Source: Methanosphaerula subterraneus
Lineage (GTDB): Archaea > Halobacteriota > Methanomicrobia > Methanomicrobiales > Methanospirillaceae
Assembly: GCF_052055875.1 (NCBI RefSeq)
Contig: NZ_CP170508.1
Coordinates: forward strand, 1,674,001 to 1,738,000
DNA length: 64,000 bases
Direction: 5' to 3'
The notes under the pieces are model-generated. The model saw only the letters and a list, made by a program, of their open reading frames with translations. It had not been told where the DNA came from and ran no database searches. A program made the translations under genes and the position numbers. Every line of letters begins with the position of its first letter. The first letter of the stretch is position 1. This document shows, piece by piece, positions 42,096-51,228 of this stretch.

Positions 42096-44348
42096 TCAGG
42101 CGGCCGACCGGGCCACCCCGGTCCGGTGCCTCTGCACATACCGCTCTACCATATCCATCAGCGCGAGGCCCGCCGGCATCACGACGATCGCACCGATCAG
42201 CGAGAAGAGAACCGCCACGATGGTCGAGATCCCGAAGTTGCTGATGATCGGGAAGGCGGAGAGGATCAGCGCAGAGAACCCGAAGAAGGTCGCGAGGCCG
42301 GATACGGTGATTGCAGTTCCGATCTTCTGGACACTCTGCTCGATCGCATCATAGACATTCCCGGTCTTCTCCCGTTCCTCGAGGTACCGCTCCATGATCA
42401 GGATCGTATACTCTGCGGCGACCCCGATCGTCATCGACCCGAGCACCGCGGTGATCGGGGTGTAGTCAAGACCGAGGATCGTCATCGCCACCGGGTTCCA
42501 GCCGACGATGAAGATGATCGGGATCAATGGGGTCGCGGCATCGAGCTTTCGGTAGACCAGCAGCAGGAAGACGAGGATCAGCCCGAACCCAAGCCCGGTC
42601 ATCCTGTCCTTTCCTGATGCGATATCATTGATCAGCGAGGTGAACATATCGAAGTTTCCGGTCGGTTTCACCTGTATCCCTGCCGGCGGCTGAGAGAACG
42701 CGATCTCATCGATGATCTGCTCCTTCAACGAGTTCTTCTCAGGCATTTCCATCCGGACGGTGCTGAAGGTGATCAGGGCCGCACTCGTCCCGTCCAGGTA
42801 CTGATCTCTAACCGAAGACGGGATCCGGGCCATCACGGCATCCACGCCGGCCCCCGTGGTCGGCAGCACCCCACCATTGTACTGCTTGATGACACTGGCG
42901 ATGCTGGTGACCCCAAGCATCTCGCTGTGTTTCGCAAGCTCCGAACTCTCAAACTCATCCATCCATTGAAGGACCACAGGGTCGTCGAGGTCGCCGCCTG
43001 TCACATAGAGAGGGACCGGATCCGTGGAGCCGATCATCGAGAAGACCTTGTTCAGGCTGAGCCGGGCCGGCATATCCGACGGCACAAAGGTGTTCTGATT
43101 GGTATCGATCGGAATACTGCTGTCGAGTTGCACCCCGGCGAAGGCCACCAGGGCTGCAACCAGGATTATCGGCACCGGGTTATGGGCGATCTTCACCGCC
43201 GTCGACGCGAGGAACCGGCTGTACCCACCAGGACCAGTAGAGGGCTGGTGAGCCCCTTTCGGTTTGTATCCGGTCAGCAGTGCGATCATCGGGACGCAGA
43301 TCAGGGACGAAACATAACAGATCATCACTCCGATAATCGAGACGAACCCGAAGTCCCGGACCATTGGGACCGAGGAGATCGAGAGCGCTGCAAACCCGAG
43401 CGAGGTCGCGAGCATCGCATAGAGCACGGCAGGACCGGTCTTGGTGATGGTGGTGAACGCTGCCTCTTCACCGGAGGAATGGCCGGCCTCCTCATCAAAC
43501 CGGGCATGGAACTGGATAGCATAGTCGATCCCGAGCCCGATGATGATGGGGAATGCACCGACCACCGCCAGGTTCAGCTGGAGACCTGCGAGACCCATGA
43601 TCCCGAAGGTCAGGATCAGCCCGAACGCGACGACCAGCACTGGCAGGAACCTCTGGCTCACGTAGGAGAAGAGGAGCCCGAGCGTCAGGACCATCAAAAG
43701 CATCGCGCCACCGATCAGCACTGCGGTCGATTTCCCGATCTCGCTCTGCATCTCCTTATTAAACGCAGCGTTTCCGGTCATCGAGATGGTAACACCTGGT
43801 GGGGTATCGATCGATGAGATCACCGACTGAATGTTCCCGAGCACACTGGTGGAGCGGTCACCGGAGAGACCCTGTTGCAGGCTGATCTTCACCATCGTCG
43901 TATCCTTCGAAGGGACATACTGGGCGAGGACGCTGGCCGGGACGCCCTGCTCGATGGCGAGGATCTCCCCCTCAGAGGTCGGGAGCCGACCCTGGTTCAT
44001 CTGGCGCATCAGGTCAGCGACCGAGCTGACCTGCCCGATGTACTGCTGCTGTCGAAGTGCCGTTTCGACCTGGGCCATATACTGGATTATATCCGGGCTG
44101 AGCACATCAGAGGACTCGACCAGCAGCACCACTGCATTGGAGTCGAAGGTCTGGGTATAGGTATCGAAGAGGATCCCATCCTCGGTCGACTTGTCCATAT
44201 ACGTGTCAGACCCGGTGTTCATCGTGATCATCGTCGTCCCATAGAGCGCGATCAGCAGCAGGCAGAGGTAGCCCACCGCTACTGCACCCGGGTGTCCGGA
44301 GATCAGACGACCGATCGGTTCAAACACTGAACGCATGGAAAACATCAC
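42096..44348 (-). CDS. RND superfamily (MMPL/HAE-type) exporter
   Basis: 750-residue integral membrane protein with two homologous halves, each a single N-terminal helix, a large extracytoplasmic domain and five or six clustered helices. Seen: FPIIIGLGIDYAIQFHARFDEE in half 1 and GSMTIGVAAEYTILIMERYLEE in half 2, the proton-relay helix-4 motifs of MMPL proteins. Archaeal relatives are thought to move lipids or hydrophobic compounds. It follows the CARDB-type surface protein gene by 43 bp on the same strand, a recurring pair in methanogens. First Met at 44348; MRSVFEP shortly after is an alternative. Confidence 0.9.
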   Translation of the reverse strand: MMFSMRSVFEPIGRLISGHPGAVAVGYLCLLLIALYGTTMITMNTGSDTYMDKSTEDGILFDTYTQTFDSNAVVLLVESSDVLSPDIIQYMAQVETALRQQQYIGQVSSVADLMRQMNQGRLPTSEGEILAIEQGVPASVLAQYVPSKDTTMVKISLQQGLSGDRSTSVLGNIQSVISSIDTPPGVTISMTGNAAFNKEMQSEIGKSTAVLIGGAMLLMVLTLGLLFSYVSQRFLPVLVVAFGLILTFGIMGLAGLQLNLAVVGAFPIIIGLGIDYAIQFHARFDEEAGHSSGEEAAFTTITKTGPAVLYAMLATSLGFAALSISSVPMVRDFGFVSIIGVMICYVSSLICVPMIALLTGYKPKGAHQPSTGPGGYSRFLASTAVKIAHNPVPIILVAALVAFAGVQLDSSIPIDTNQNTFVPSDMPARLSLNKVFSMIGSTDPVPLYVTGGDLDDPVVLQWMDEFESSELAKHSEMLGVTSIASVIKQYNGGVLPTTGAGVDAVMARIPSSVRDQYLDGTSAALITFSTVRMEMPEKNSLKEQIIDEIAFSQPPAGIQVKPTGNFDMFTSLINDIASGKDRMTGLGFGLILVFLLLVYRKLDAATPLIPIIFIVGWNPVAMTILGLDYTPITAVLGSMTIGVAAEYTILIMERYLEEREKTGNVYDAIEQSVQKIGTAITVSGLATFFGFSALILSAFPIISNFGISTIVAVLFSLIGAIVVMPAGLALMDMVERYVQRHRTGVARSAA

Positions 44349-44391
44349 CTCTGGAGATCAGACCGAGAGGAGTGGTTCTGGGGACAGCGGC

Positions 44392-45714
44392 TCATGCCGA
44401 CCCCTTCTTCCTGGTGTAGAGATAGTAACCGGCACCGATGATGATGGCCGCTATCACAGCGAGGATGATCGGGTTGCCGAGGATCGCGTTGACCCCCGTC
44501 TGCTCCACGACATTCACGGGCACCTTCATGGTGTCGGATATCTGGGAGTTGTCGAGTGCATCGCGGTACCGGATCTCGGAATCGAGGCCGTACTGCTTGA
44601 TGGTGGCTTCCTTGGTGGCCGAGATCTCGAAGTGAGCGATGGCTGATTCGCCCGGTTTCAGGTCGCCGAGGTAGGCCGTATCATCGTTGGAGGTGAACGG
44701 GTCGACCGCCGAGAGGCGGGCCTGGGCGCTGTAGACGGTGGTCGCACCGATGTTGGTGTACTGGACGTCGAGGACCTTCTTCTGGCCCGGGGTGATCACG
44801 GGTGCCTCGGAGCTGACCTTGAAGTCGATCTTTCCACCGATCGGGACACCGATCGTCTGGAGCCTGGAGGTCCGGTTGATTCCGTCCTGATCCTCGTAGG
44901 CGACGATCACGTCGACCGGGTAGGTCTGGGCTGCGGCCTGCGTGGAGACGGCGACCCGGTACTTGCAGTTCACGACGGCGTTCTTCCCAAAGTCACCGAT
45001 GTAGACCGAGGAGTCGGTCGGGGTGATCGGGCTTGCACCGTTTCTGATGATCTTCACGACGGCATTCCTGGCGTTTACATTCCCGGTGTTCTGCAGCGTC
45101 AGGTTCAGGTAGCCTTCCGTCCCGACATTCAGCTGCTCTGCCGAGATGTTCTGGACAGCGACAACCACTTCGGACCGGATCGTGACCGTCAGGGGGATGA
45201 CCAGATTCTTGGTCACGTAGTTATAGTTCACCGAGTCGGTCCCGACCTGCTCTGCAGACTCGAGATAGGTGTACTTCACCGAGACCGGCAGGGAGTAGGT
45301 GCCTGACGGGGCATCGGCCTCGATCTTCACATTGAACTTGGCCTGTCCAGAGGCACCCCCGAGGATGTCGCCGATCATCTGCGGGTCGGACTGGATCGTG
45401 ACCGGTGCGTCATCTGCACCGAGGCCGACCGTCACCGTCTTCGCGGTGTTCGGCAGGTCGGTCCGATCGACCAGACCGGTCTGGGAGAACTTGCTGTCGA
45501 TCAGACCACTGTTTTCGATCGTCACCTGTAACGGCACGGTCTGGCCTGAGATCAGTTCGTTGGTACCGGTGACCGCGGCTGAGAGCGATGGGCCTCCGGA
45601 GAGATACTTGGTACCGGCCATGGCTGGGGAGACCAGCACGCAGGCGACGATCAGCAGCAGAGTGAGAACCCTGACTGCACCCGATGAATATCTGTTCATT
45701 ACCATAATGTTCAT
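44392..45714 (-). CDS. CARDB/COG1361-type surface protein with C-terminal anchor
   Basis: 440 residues. Signal peptide (VLTLLLIVACVLVSPAMAG), then beta-sandwich repeats of the COG1361/CARDB type (about 40-400), where phrases such as LNLTLQNTGNVNARNAVVKI and LDVQYTNIGATTVYSAQARL recur, and a C-terminal membrane helix (IILAVIAAIIIGAGYYLY) with KK tail. The protein should face the outside. Cotranscribed with the RND exporter downstream, perhaps acting as its periplasm-side partner (inference). Confidence 0.88.
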   Translation of the reverse strand: MNIMVMNRYSSGAVRVLTLLLIVACVLVSPAMAGTKYLSGGPSLSAAVTGTNELISGQTVPLQVTIENSGLIDSKFSQTGLVDRTDLPNTAKTVTVGLGADDAPVTIQSDPQMIGDILGGASGQAKFNVKIEADAPSGTYSLPVSVKYTYLESAEQVGTDSVNYNYVTKNLVIPLTVTIRSEVVVAVQNISAEQLNVGTEGYLNLTLQNTGNVNARNAVVKIIRNGASPITPTDSSVYIGDFGKNAVVNCKYRVAVSTQAAAQTYPVDVIVAYEDQDGINRTSRLQTIGVPIGGKIDFKVSSEAPVITPGQKKVLDVQYTNIGATTVYSAQARLSAVDPFTSNDDTAYLGDLKPGESAIAHFEISATKEATIKQYGLDSEIRYRDALDNSQISDTMKVPVNVVEQTGVNAILGNPIILAVIAAIIIGAGYYLYTRKKGSA

Positions 45715-45773
45715 TCCATCTGATCAGATCAGCGCTGCTGAAGAGATCGCTGGCATACAAATTAGAAGCAGTC

Positions 45774-45782
45774 ATATTTAAA
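45774..45782 (-). promoter_or_regulatory. TATA box for the surface protein-RND operon
   Basis: On the minus strand CTTTAAATATG, about 65 bp before the ATG at 45714; the predicted start near 45753 leaves a leader of about 40 nt. Confidence 0.4.
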
Positions 45783-45852
45783 GAGAGAGGTTATAGGTTA
45801 CACATAAATGATTCAGTTAATGGTTTCATACGTATATGACATATTTCATATA

Positions 45853-45860
45853 TATTTAAA
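45853..45860 (+). promoter_or_regulatory. TATA box for the HTH-PAS regulator
   Basis: TATTTAAA centred about 28 bp before the ATG at 45885, implying a leaderless transcript. Upstream AT-rich half-sites (TCATA-CGTA-TATGA at about 45827-45840, and TTTCATATA) could bind a regulator shared with the divergent operon. Confidence 0.4.
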
Positions 45861-45884
45861 TTTTCAGACTCCAATTGAATATGG

Positions 45885-47183
45885 ATGAAACCACCTTCAG
45901 AGGAACTGCGACGGATCAGGGAGATCCTGAAGCAGATACCGCAGGGGATGAGCGTGACCGAGATTGCACGCGCCCTCGGGAAGAACAAACACTCTGTCGG
46001 GAGGTACCTGGACATTCTGCGGGTCTCCGGCTACGTAGAGATGAGGAACTACGGGATGGCCAAGGTCTTCACCCTCTCCCAGCGGATACCGCTCAGCGCC
46101 CTCCTCTCCTTCCCCTCAGAGATGATCATGGTCCTCGACCTGGAGCACCGGATCGCGCATATCAATGACCAGTTCCTGCAGTTCCTGGGGATGGAGCGTG
46201 AAGAGGCGGTTGGACGGCAGTTGGAGTACCTGCCGGTCCCGGACCCGATGATCCATGATCTCGTCCTGCGGCTGCTCGCTGCGCTGAACGGGGAGGAGGT
46301 CGCAGAAGAACTCGAGATCCAGACTGAGCCGGCCAGGACCTTCAGACAGAAGGCCGTACCGACGGTCTTTGACAACGGGACGCAGGGGATGACGGTGATC
46401 CTCGAGGAGATCACCGCCCAGAAGCAGGCGGAGCAGGCACTGAAGGAGAGCGAAGCGCTCTTCCGGGGGATGGCAGAGAACATTCAGGATGGGCTGGTCA
46501 TCAGCAGGGATAAGGAGATGGTCTATGTCAACGAGCGGGCCGCTGCGATCCTCGGCTATCCGCGTGACGAGATCTTTGCGATGACCCCGCTCGATGTGAC
46601 CGCCCCTGAGGAGCAGGAGCGGGTCAGGGCTCTGGTCGACGAATACACCATATCAGGTGGAGTACCCAGGGAGTTACGGTTCTGGATCGTTCAGAAGAGC
46701 GGCAAACGGCGGTACCTCTCGGCCCGTCTCTCCTCGATCGATCACGAGGGGAGTCATATCGCCTACATCGTGCTGACCGATATGACCGAATGGAAGGAGG
46801 CCGAGGAGACGCTGAAGCGGCAGTACCTGTTCGTCCACCACTTCATCGATGCCTTCCCCCGTCCGATCTACTGCCTGGACCCGGGCCGGCGGTTCCTCGA
46901 ATGCAACCAGGCCTTCGAGGAGATGGTCGGGCGATCCCGGGCCGCGATAATCGGGGCCAGGACAGTTGATGTCTTCCCTGCAGAAGACCGGGCGGTGTAC
47001 GAGCAGGGGGACGACCTTCTCTTTTTAGAGCCGTCCACCTGCACCTACGAGGCCACTCTGCAGTTCGCCGACGGATCCATACGGCAGGTGACGATCGAGA
47101 AGGCCACGCTCAGGTCTCCCGAGGAAGGAGCCCCCTTGACCCTGATCGGGAACCTGCTCGAGCGCGGCCGGCAGCGACCCTGA
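45885..47183 (+). CDS. HTH-PAS transcriptional regulator or signalling protein
   Basis: 432 residues. N-terminal winged HTH (about 1-70; SVTEIARALGKNKHSVGRYLDIL) followed by three PAS domains (about 75-180, 190-310, 315-430). No kinase, receiver or cyclase domain is present, so output must be through the HTH. This one-component layout is common in Methanomicrobiales. It diverges from the surface protein-RND operon, which it may control (inference from position). Start ATG 45885 (MKPPSEELRRI) is chosen over the out-of-frame ATG at 45881. A seven-T run follows the stop (47206-47212). Confidence 0.88.
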   Translation: MKPPSEELRRIREILKQIPQGMSVTEIARALGKNKHSVGRYLDILRVSGYVEMRNYGMAKVFTLSQRIPLSALLSFPSEMIMVLDLEHRIAHINDQFLQFLGMEREEAVGRQLEYLPVPDPMIHDLVLRLLAALNGEEVAEELEIQTEPARTFRQKAVPTVFDNGTQGMTVILEEITAQKQAEQALKESEALFRGMAENIQDGLVISRDKEMVYVNERAAAILGYPRDEIFAMTPLDVTAPEEQERVRALVDEYTISGGVPRELRFWIVQKSGKRRYLSARLSSIDHEGSHIAYIVLTDMTEWKEAEETLKRQYLFVHHFIDAFPRPIYCLDPGRRFLECNQAFEEMVGRSRAAIIGARTVDVFPAEDRAVYEQGDDLLFLEPSTCTYEATLQFADGSIRQVTIEKATLRSPEEGAPLTLIGNLLERGRQRP

Positions 47184-47238
47184 GTCCAGCCCCCAACACC
47201 TCTTCTTTTTTTCCCTACACAAATACAATCATCAAAGC

Positions 47239-47291
47239 ATTTTTATGTCTATGAAATTGTACTTGTGTACAATGAAGATCACAAATGTACA
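47239..47291 (+). promoter_or_regulatory. trp operon promoter with TRP-box operators
   Basis: TATA-like ATTTTTAT at 47239-47246 predicts a start near 47268. TGTACA occurs at 47266-47271 and 47286-47291, with a near match TGTACT at 47258-47263, so the sites cover the predicted start. TGTACA is the TRP box bound by the archaeal tryptophan repressor TrpY in Methanothermobacter. Repression of trpEGDCBA by a TrpY-like protein is a strong inference; no trpY gene is in the window. Confidence 0.65.
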
Positions 47292-47316
47292 TCAAACCCC
47301 TGATGAAGGACTGCAG

Positions 47317-48819
47317 ATGAACCTCTCCAAGGAGGAGTACACCACCCTGGCCAGAGACCTGGCGAGACCGCTGCTGATCCCCCTGACCTGCTCGGTGCCG
47401 ATCAGCGGCCTCTCGCCAACCGGCGTGTACAGTGCCCTGGCAACGCGGGAGGGGGCACTCCTCGAATCAGTCGAGGGGCCGACCAGACTCGCACGCTACT
47501 CGTTCATCGCCACCGATCCACCGCTGACGATCCGGTTCAGGGACGATGGAGTGAAGCTCGGCGGGGATCCGCGGTTCATCGGGATCGCCACAGCGCCGAA
47601 AGGAAGCAACCCGGTGGAGCAGCTCGAGTCGGTGATGAGCAGGTTCACCTACGCCGGGATCCGTGTTCCTCCATTTGCAGGTGGGATGATCGGCACGTTC
47701 TCGTATGAACTGACATCACGGCTCCATCCCGGACTCAGATCCGCACCACGGCCGGCAGAGGAGGAGTCTCTCGGCACCTTCATGCTGGTCACGGGGGGAG
47801 TGGTCTTCGAACACCTCACCGGGACCGTCACCCTCTTCACAACCCCCCTGCTCGATCACCGGCAGGACGCAGGGGAAGCTTACGAACAGGCTCACGAGCG
47901 TCTCCGCCTCCTCTGCAGAACCCTGGACCGGCTCAGGGAAGAGCCACCCAGGCAGGTCTTTCCAGAAGAAAGAAGCGGGGCGGCGGTCACCTGCACCTCC
48001 TCCCTCTCACCCACAGCCTACCAGGACGCGGTCCTTAAGGCCAGGGAACATATCCATGCCGGCGACATCCTGCAGGCCGTCATCTCCCGGCAGATCACCT
48101 GCCCGTATGCCGGCGACCCATTCCTCCTTTATCGTGCCCAGCGGGTGATAAACCCGGGGCCCTACCTCTACTACCTGGACTTCCAGGACCACCAGGTCGC
48201 CGGCTCGAGCCCAGAGATGCTGGTCAGGGTGGAGGGGAGGACCGTCACCACTGTCCCGATCGCAGGGACCAGGCGACGGGGGCAGGACGAGGAGGAGGAC
48301 CGGGCACTGGCCGCGGACCTGCTCAACGATCCAAAGGAGCGGGCCGAACACCTGATGCTCGTCGACCTGGCCAGAAACGATATCGGCCGGGTCAGCACCT
48401 ACGGCTCGGTCAGGGTCAGGGACTTCATGACGATCGAGCGATTCTCCCATGTCCAGCACATCGTCTCGACCGTCCAGGGCACCCTTGTCGATCACCTGAC
48501 CTGCTTCGACGCGTTCACCTCCTGCTTCCCGGCCGGAACCGTCTCGGGGGCCCCGAAGATCCGGGCGATGGAGATCATCAACGACCTCGAATCCCGGGAC
48601 CGGGGCCTCTATGCCGGGGCAGTCGGGTACATAGGCTTCGACCGGACCCTGGACTTCGCCATCGCCATTCGGACGGTCGTGGTCAGGGACGGAACCGCCT
48701 CGATCCAGGTCGGCGCAGGAATTGTCGCAGACTCGGTGCCTGCCCTCGAATGGAAGGAGACCGAGGCGAAGGCAGCCGCGATGATGCAGGCGATCGAGCT
48801 GGCAGGGGGGAGCGTATGA
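47317..48819 (+). CDS. trpE: Anthranilate synthase component I
   Basis: 500-residue TrpE, converting chorismate with ammonia from TrpG into anthranilate. Seen: feedback-site motif GALLESVEGPTRLARYSF, GDILQAVISRQ, DFQDHQVAGSSPEMLVRVEG, TVPIAGTRRRG, LVDLARNDIGRV and CFPAGTVSGAPKIRAME. Start ATG 47317 (MNLSKEEYTTLARDL) has GAAGGA 6 nt upstream; the frame is open to 47245 but that would run across the operators. Stop overlaps trpG (ATGA). Confidence 0.95.
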   Translation: MNLSKEEYTTLARDLARPLLIPLTCSVPISGLSPTGVYSALATREGALLESVEGPTRLARYSFIATDPPLTIRFRDDGVKLGGDPRFIGIATAPKGSNPVEQLESVMSRFTYAGIRVPPFAGGMIGTFSYELTSRLHPGLRSAPRPAEEESLGTFMLVTGGVVFEHLTGTVTLFTTPLLDHRQDAGEAYEQAHERLRLLCRTLDRLREEPPRQVFPEERSGAAVTCTSSLSPTAYQDAVLKAREHIHAGDILQAVISRQITCPYAGDPFLLYRAQRVINPGPYLYYLDFQDHQVAGSSPEMLVRVEGRTVTTVPIAGTRRRGQDEEEDRALAADLLNDPKERAEHLMLVDLARNDIGRVSTYGSVRVRDFMTIERFSHVQHIVSTVQGTLVDHLTCFDAFTSCFPAGTVSGAPKIRAMEIINDLESRDRGLYAGAVGYIGFDRTLDFAIAIRTVVVRDGTASIQVGAGIVADSVPALEWKETEAKAAAMMQAIELAGGSV

Positions 48820-49412
48820 AGGTGCTTGTCATCGACAGTTTCGACTCCTTCACCTACAACCTCTGCCAACAGCTCGGCATGCTCGGCGCCGTGGTGACGG
48901 TGATCACCAGGGACGCCACCGAAGAGGAGACCATCGCCGCCGCTGCCGACTGCAACCGGATCCTCCTCTCGCCCGGGCCGGGGAAGCCAGAGGAGTCGGC
49001 CCTGTACAGGACCGTGCTTGAAACGCTCAGCCGGACGATCCCGACCCTCGGGGTCTGCCTGGGTCATCAGGCGATCTGCGCCACCTTCGGCGGCCGGATC
49101 GTCCGTGCCGGGGTGCTGATGCACGGAAAGACCTCCCCGATCGCCCACGACCAGGCAGGGGTCTTCACCGGCCTCCCATCCCTGTTCACCGCGACCCGGT
49201 ACCACTCGCTGGTCGTAGATAAGAACGCAATCCCCGACGCCCTGATCGTATCGGCGACCAGCCTGGACGATGGCGAGGTGATGGGGGTGCGCCACCGGAA
49301 GTACCCGATAGAAGGGGTGCAGTTCCACCCGGAGAGCATCCTCTCCCCGGCCGGGGAGACGCTGATCAGGAACTTCCTGGAGCAGCCGTACACCGGCAGG
49401 GGAAGTACATGA
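48816..49412 (+). CDS. trpG: Anthranilate synthase component II (glutamine amidotransferase)
   Basis: 198-residue class I glutamine amidotransferase that feeds ammonia to TrpE. Catalytic triad motifs: Cys in TLGVCLGHQAI, His and Glu in EGVQFHPESIL. Not fused to TrpD. Start ATG 48816 (MKVLVIDSFDSFTYN) overlaps the trpE stop by 4 nt, and the stop overlaps trpD by 4 nt. Confidence 0.95.
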   Translation: MKVLVIDSFDSFTYNLCQQLGMLGAVVTVITRDATEEETIAAAADCNRILLSPGPGKPEESALYRTVLETLSRTIPTLGVCLGHQAICATFGGRIVRAGVLMHGKTSPIAHDQAGVFTGLPSLFTATRYHSLVVDKNAIPDALIVSATSLDDGEVMGVRHRKYPIEGVQFHPESILSPAGETLIRNFLEQPYTGRGST

Positions 49413-50425
49413 TCCTGGAGGCGCTGGCCCTGGCAACCGCTGGGCAGGATCTCCCAGAGCAGGTGGCTGCGGGGGCGATGGAGGCTATCATGACCGGAGC
49501 GGCCACCAGTGCCCAGATCGGATCGCTGCTGACAGCGCTCAGCATGAAGGGAGAGAGCCCTGTCGAGGTCGCGGCCTTTGCAGCCGTGATGCGGGCCCAT
49601 GCCGTACCGGTCCAGATCCAGGGGGAGGGACGGCTCGTCGACACCTGCGGCACCGGCGGGGACCGTGCAGGAACCTTCAACATCAGCACCGCCGCAGCGC
49701 TCGTCGCCGCAGGGGCTGGGGTCAGGGTCGTCAAGCACGGCAACCGTTCGGCCTCGGGGCGGTGTGGGTCAGCCGACGTACTCGAGGAACTCGGCGTGAA
49801 CCTGGCAATGACGCCGGCGCAGGAACGGGCCACCCTCGAACAGGCAGGGATCGTCTTCCTCTTCGCCCAGGCCCATCACCCGGCGATGAAGCATGTCGCA
49901 GCGGCACGAAAGGAACTCGGGATCAGGACCGTCTTCAACATCCTCGGCCCGCTGACCAACCCGGCCGGGGCCGACTCCCAGCTCCTCGGGGTGCCGGAAC
50001 CGGCTCTCCTCAACCTGATCCCTCCAGTGCTGCAGGCCCTCGGCGTCGGTCATGCGATGGTCGTCTGCGGCGGCGGGCTCGATGAGATCAGCACCGCCAC
50101 GGCGACCGAGGTGGTGGAGGTGAAGGGGGCCGAGATCCTCCGGTACACTCTGACCCCGGAGCAGTTCGGGATGCCTGTCAGAGACCTCGCCGAACTGCAG
50201 GGCGGGGACGCCCGAACCAGCGCCGCGATCATCAGAGGGATCCTCGACAGTGAGACAGGACCTTATCGGGAGATCACTCTCCTCAATGCAGCGGCGGCAA
50301 TCTATCTCGGTGGCAGGGCCGGAGACCTCGCCGAGGGGGTCCGGCTGGCCGCCGGGTCGATCGATTCTGGGGCTGCTGCTGCAGCCCTGAAGACGCTGGT
50401 CTCGGTCAGCAGGGGCGAGGCATGA
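49409..50425 (+). CDS. trpD: Anthranilate phosphoribosyltransferase
   Basis: 338-residue TrpD, joining anthranilate to PRPP. Seen: VDTCGTGGDRAGTFNIST (PRPP loop), VVKHGNRSASGRCGSADVLEELG and FNILGPLTNPA, full family length. Overlaps both neighbours by ATGA. Confidence 0.95.
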   Translation: MILEALALATAGQDLPEQVAAGAMEAIMTGAATSAQIGSLLTALSMKGESPVEVAAFAAVMRAHAVPVQIQGEGRLVDTCGTGGDRAGTFNISTAAALVAAGAGVRVVKHGNRSASGRCGSADVLEELGVNLAMTPAQERATLEQAGIVFLFAQAHHPAMKHVAAARKELGIRTVFNILGPLTNPAGADSQLLGVPEPALLNLIPPVLQALGVGHAMVVCGGGLDEISTATATEVVEVKGAEILRYTLTPEQFGMPVRDLAELQGGDARTSAAIIRGILDSETGPYREITLLNAAAAIYLGGRAGDLAEGVRLAAGSIDSGAAAAALKTLVSVSRGEA

Positions 50426-51228
50426 TCCTCGATCACCTGGCCGCGGCCTCCCGGGCGAGGGCCGCCCACCTCCCGACCAGCGGCGGGTTCCCGCCCTCCG
50501 CCCATCGGCCGATCAGCCTGGCCGGGGAGATCCGGAACGTCTCCGACCGAAATGCCGTGATCGCTGAGATCAAACCCGCCTCCCCGTCGATGGGAGCGAT
50601 CAGGACGATTGAGAACGCCGGGAACCTCGGGGCGGCGCTCGTCGGGGCAGGCTGTGTCGGCCTCTCGGTGCTGACCGAGCCGGAATGGTTCGGGGGATCG
50701 GTGGAGGTGCTGCAGCAGGTTCGGGCCGCGACCACCGTCCCGATCCTCCGAAAGGATTTCATCACCGACCTCCGGCAGATCGCCGAGACACGGGCGATCG
50801 GGGCCGACGCCGTGCTGCTGATCGCTCGCATCCTCGGGGATGACCTCTCTGTCTTCGTCGATGCGGCCCAGGACGCCGGACTGGAGCCGCTGGTCGAGGT
50901 GCATACAGAAGAGGAACTGAACGCAGCGCTCGCAACGAACACTCCGCTGATCGGGATCAACAACCGGGATCTGGCCACTCTTGTGATCGACCGGTCTGTC
51001 ACCAGAAAACTGGCACACCTGGCCTCCGAGGCCGGCAGGGTTGTGATCAGTGAGAGCGGGATCAAGACCCCCGGGGATCTGGTGGAACTCACTCCGTTCG
51101 CCGACGCATTTCTGATCGGGACGGCGGTGATGGCCGCACCGGACCCGGTGACGGCTCTGGCGGGGTTCGTCCATGCAGGAGGGGAGAGGAGAACAGATGC
51201 AAACGAGAATGCGGAGACCAGAAATTGA
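50422..51228 (+). CDS. trpC: Indole-3-glycerol-phosphate synthase
   Basis: 268-residue single-domain TrpC with TIM-barrel motifs AEIKPASPSMG (catalytic Lys), SVLTEPEWFGG, PILRKDFITD, LEPLVEVHTEEE, GINNRDL and VISESGI. No TrpF domain is fused, and no separate trpF occurs in the window. The last 15-20 residues are polar and probably disordered. Confidence 0.95.
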   Translation: MILDHLAAASRARAAHLPTSGGFPPSAHRPISLAGEIRNVSDRNAVIAEIKPASPSMGAIRTIENAGNLGAALVGAGCVGLSVLTEPEWFGGSVEVLQQVRAATTVPILRKDFITDLRQIAETRAIGADAVLLIARILGDDLSVFVDAAQDAGLEPLVEVHTEEELNAALATNTPLIGINNRDLATLVIDRSVTRKLAHLASEAGRVVISESGIKTPGDLVELTPFADAFLIGTAVMAAPDPVTALAGFVHAGGERRTDANENAETRN

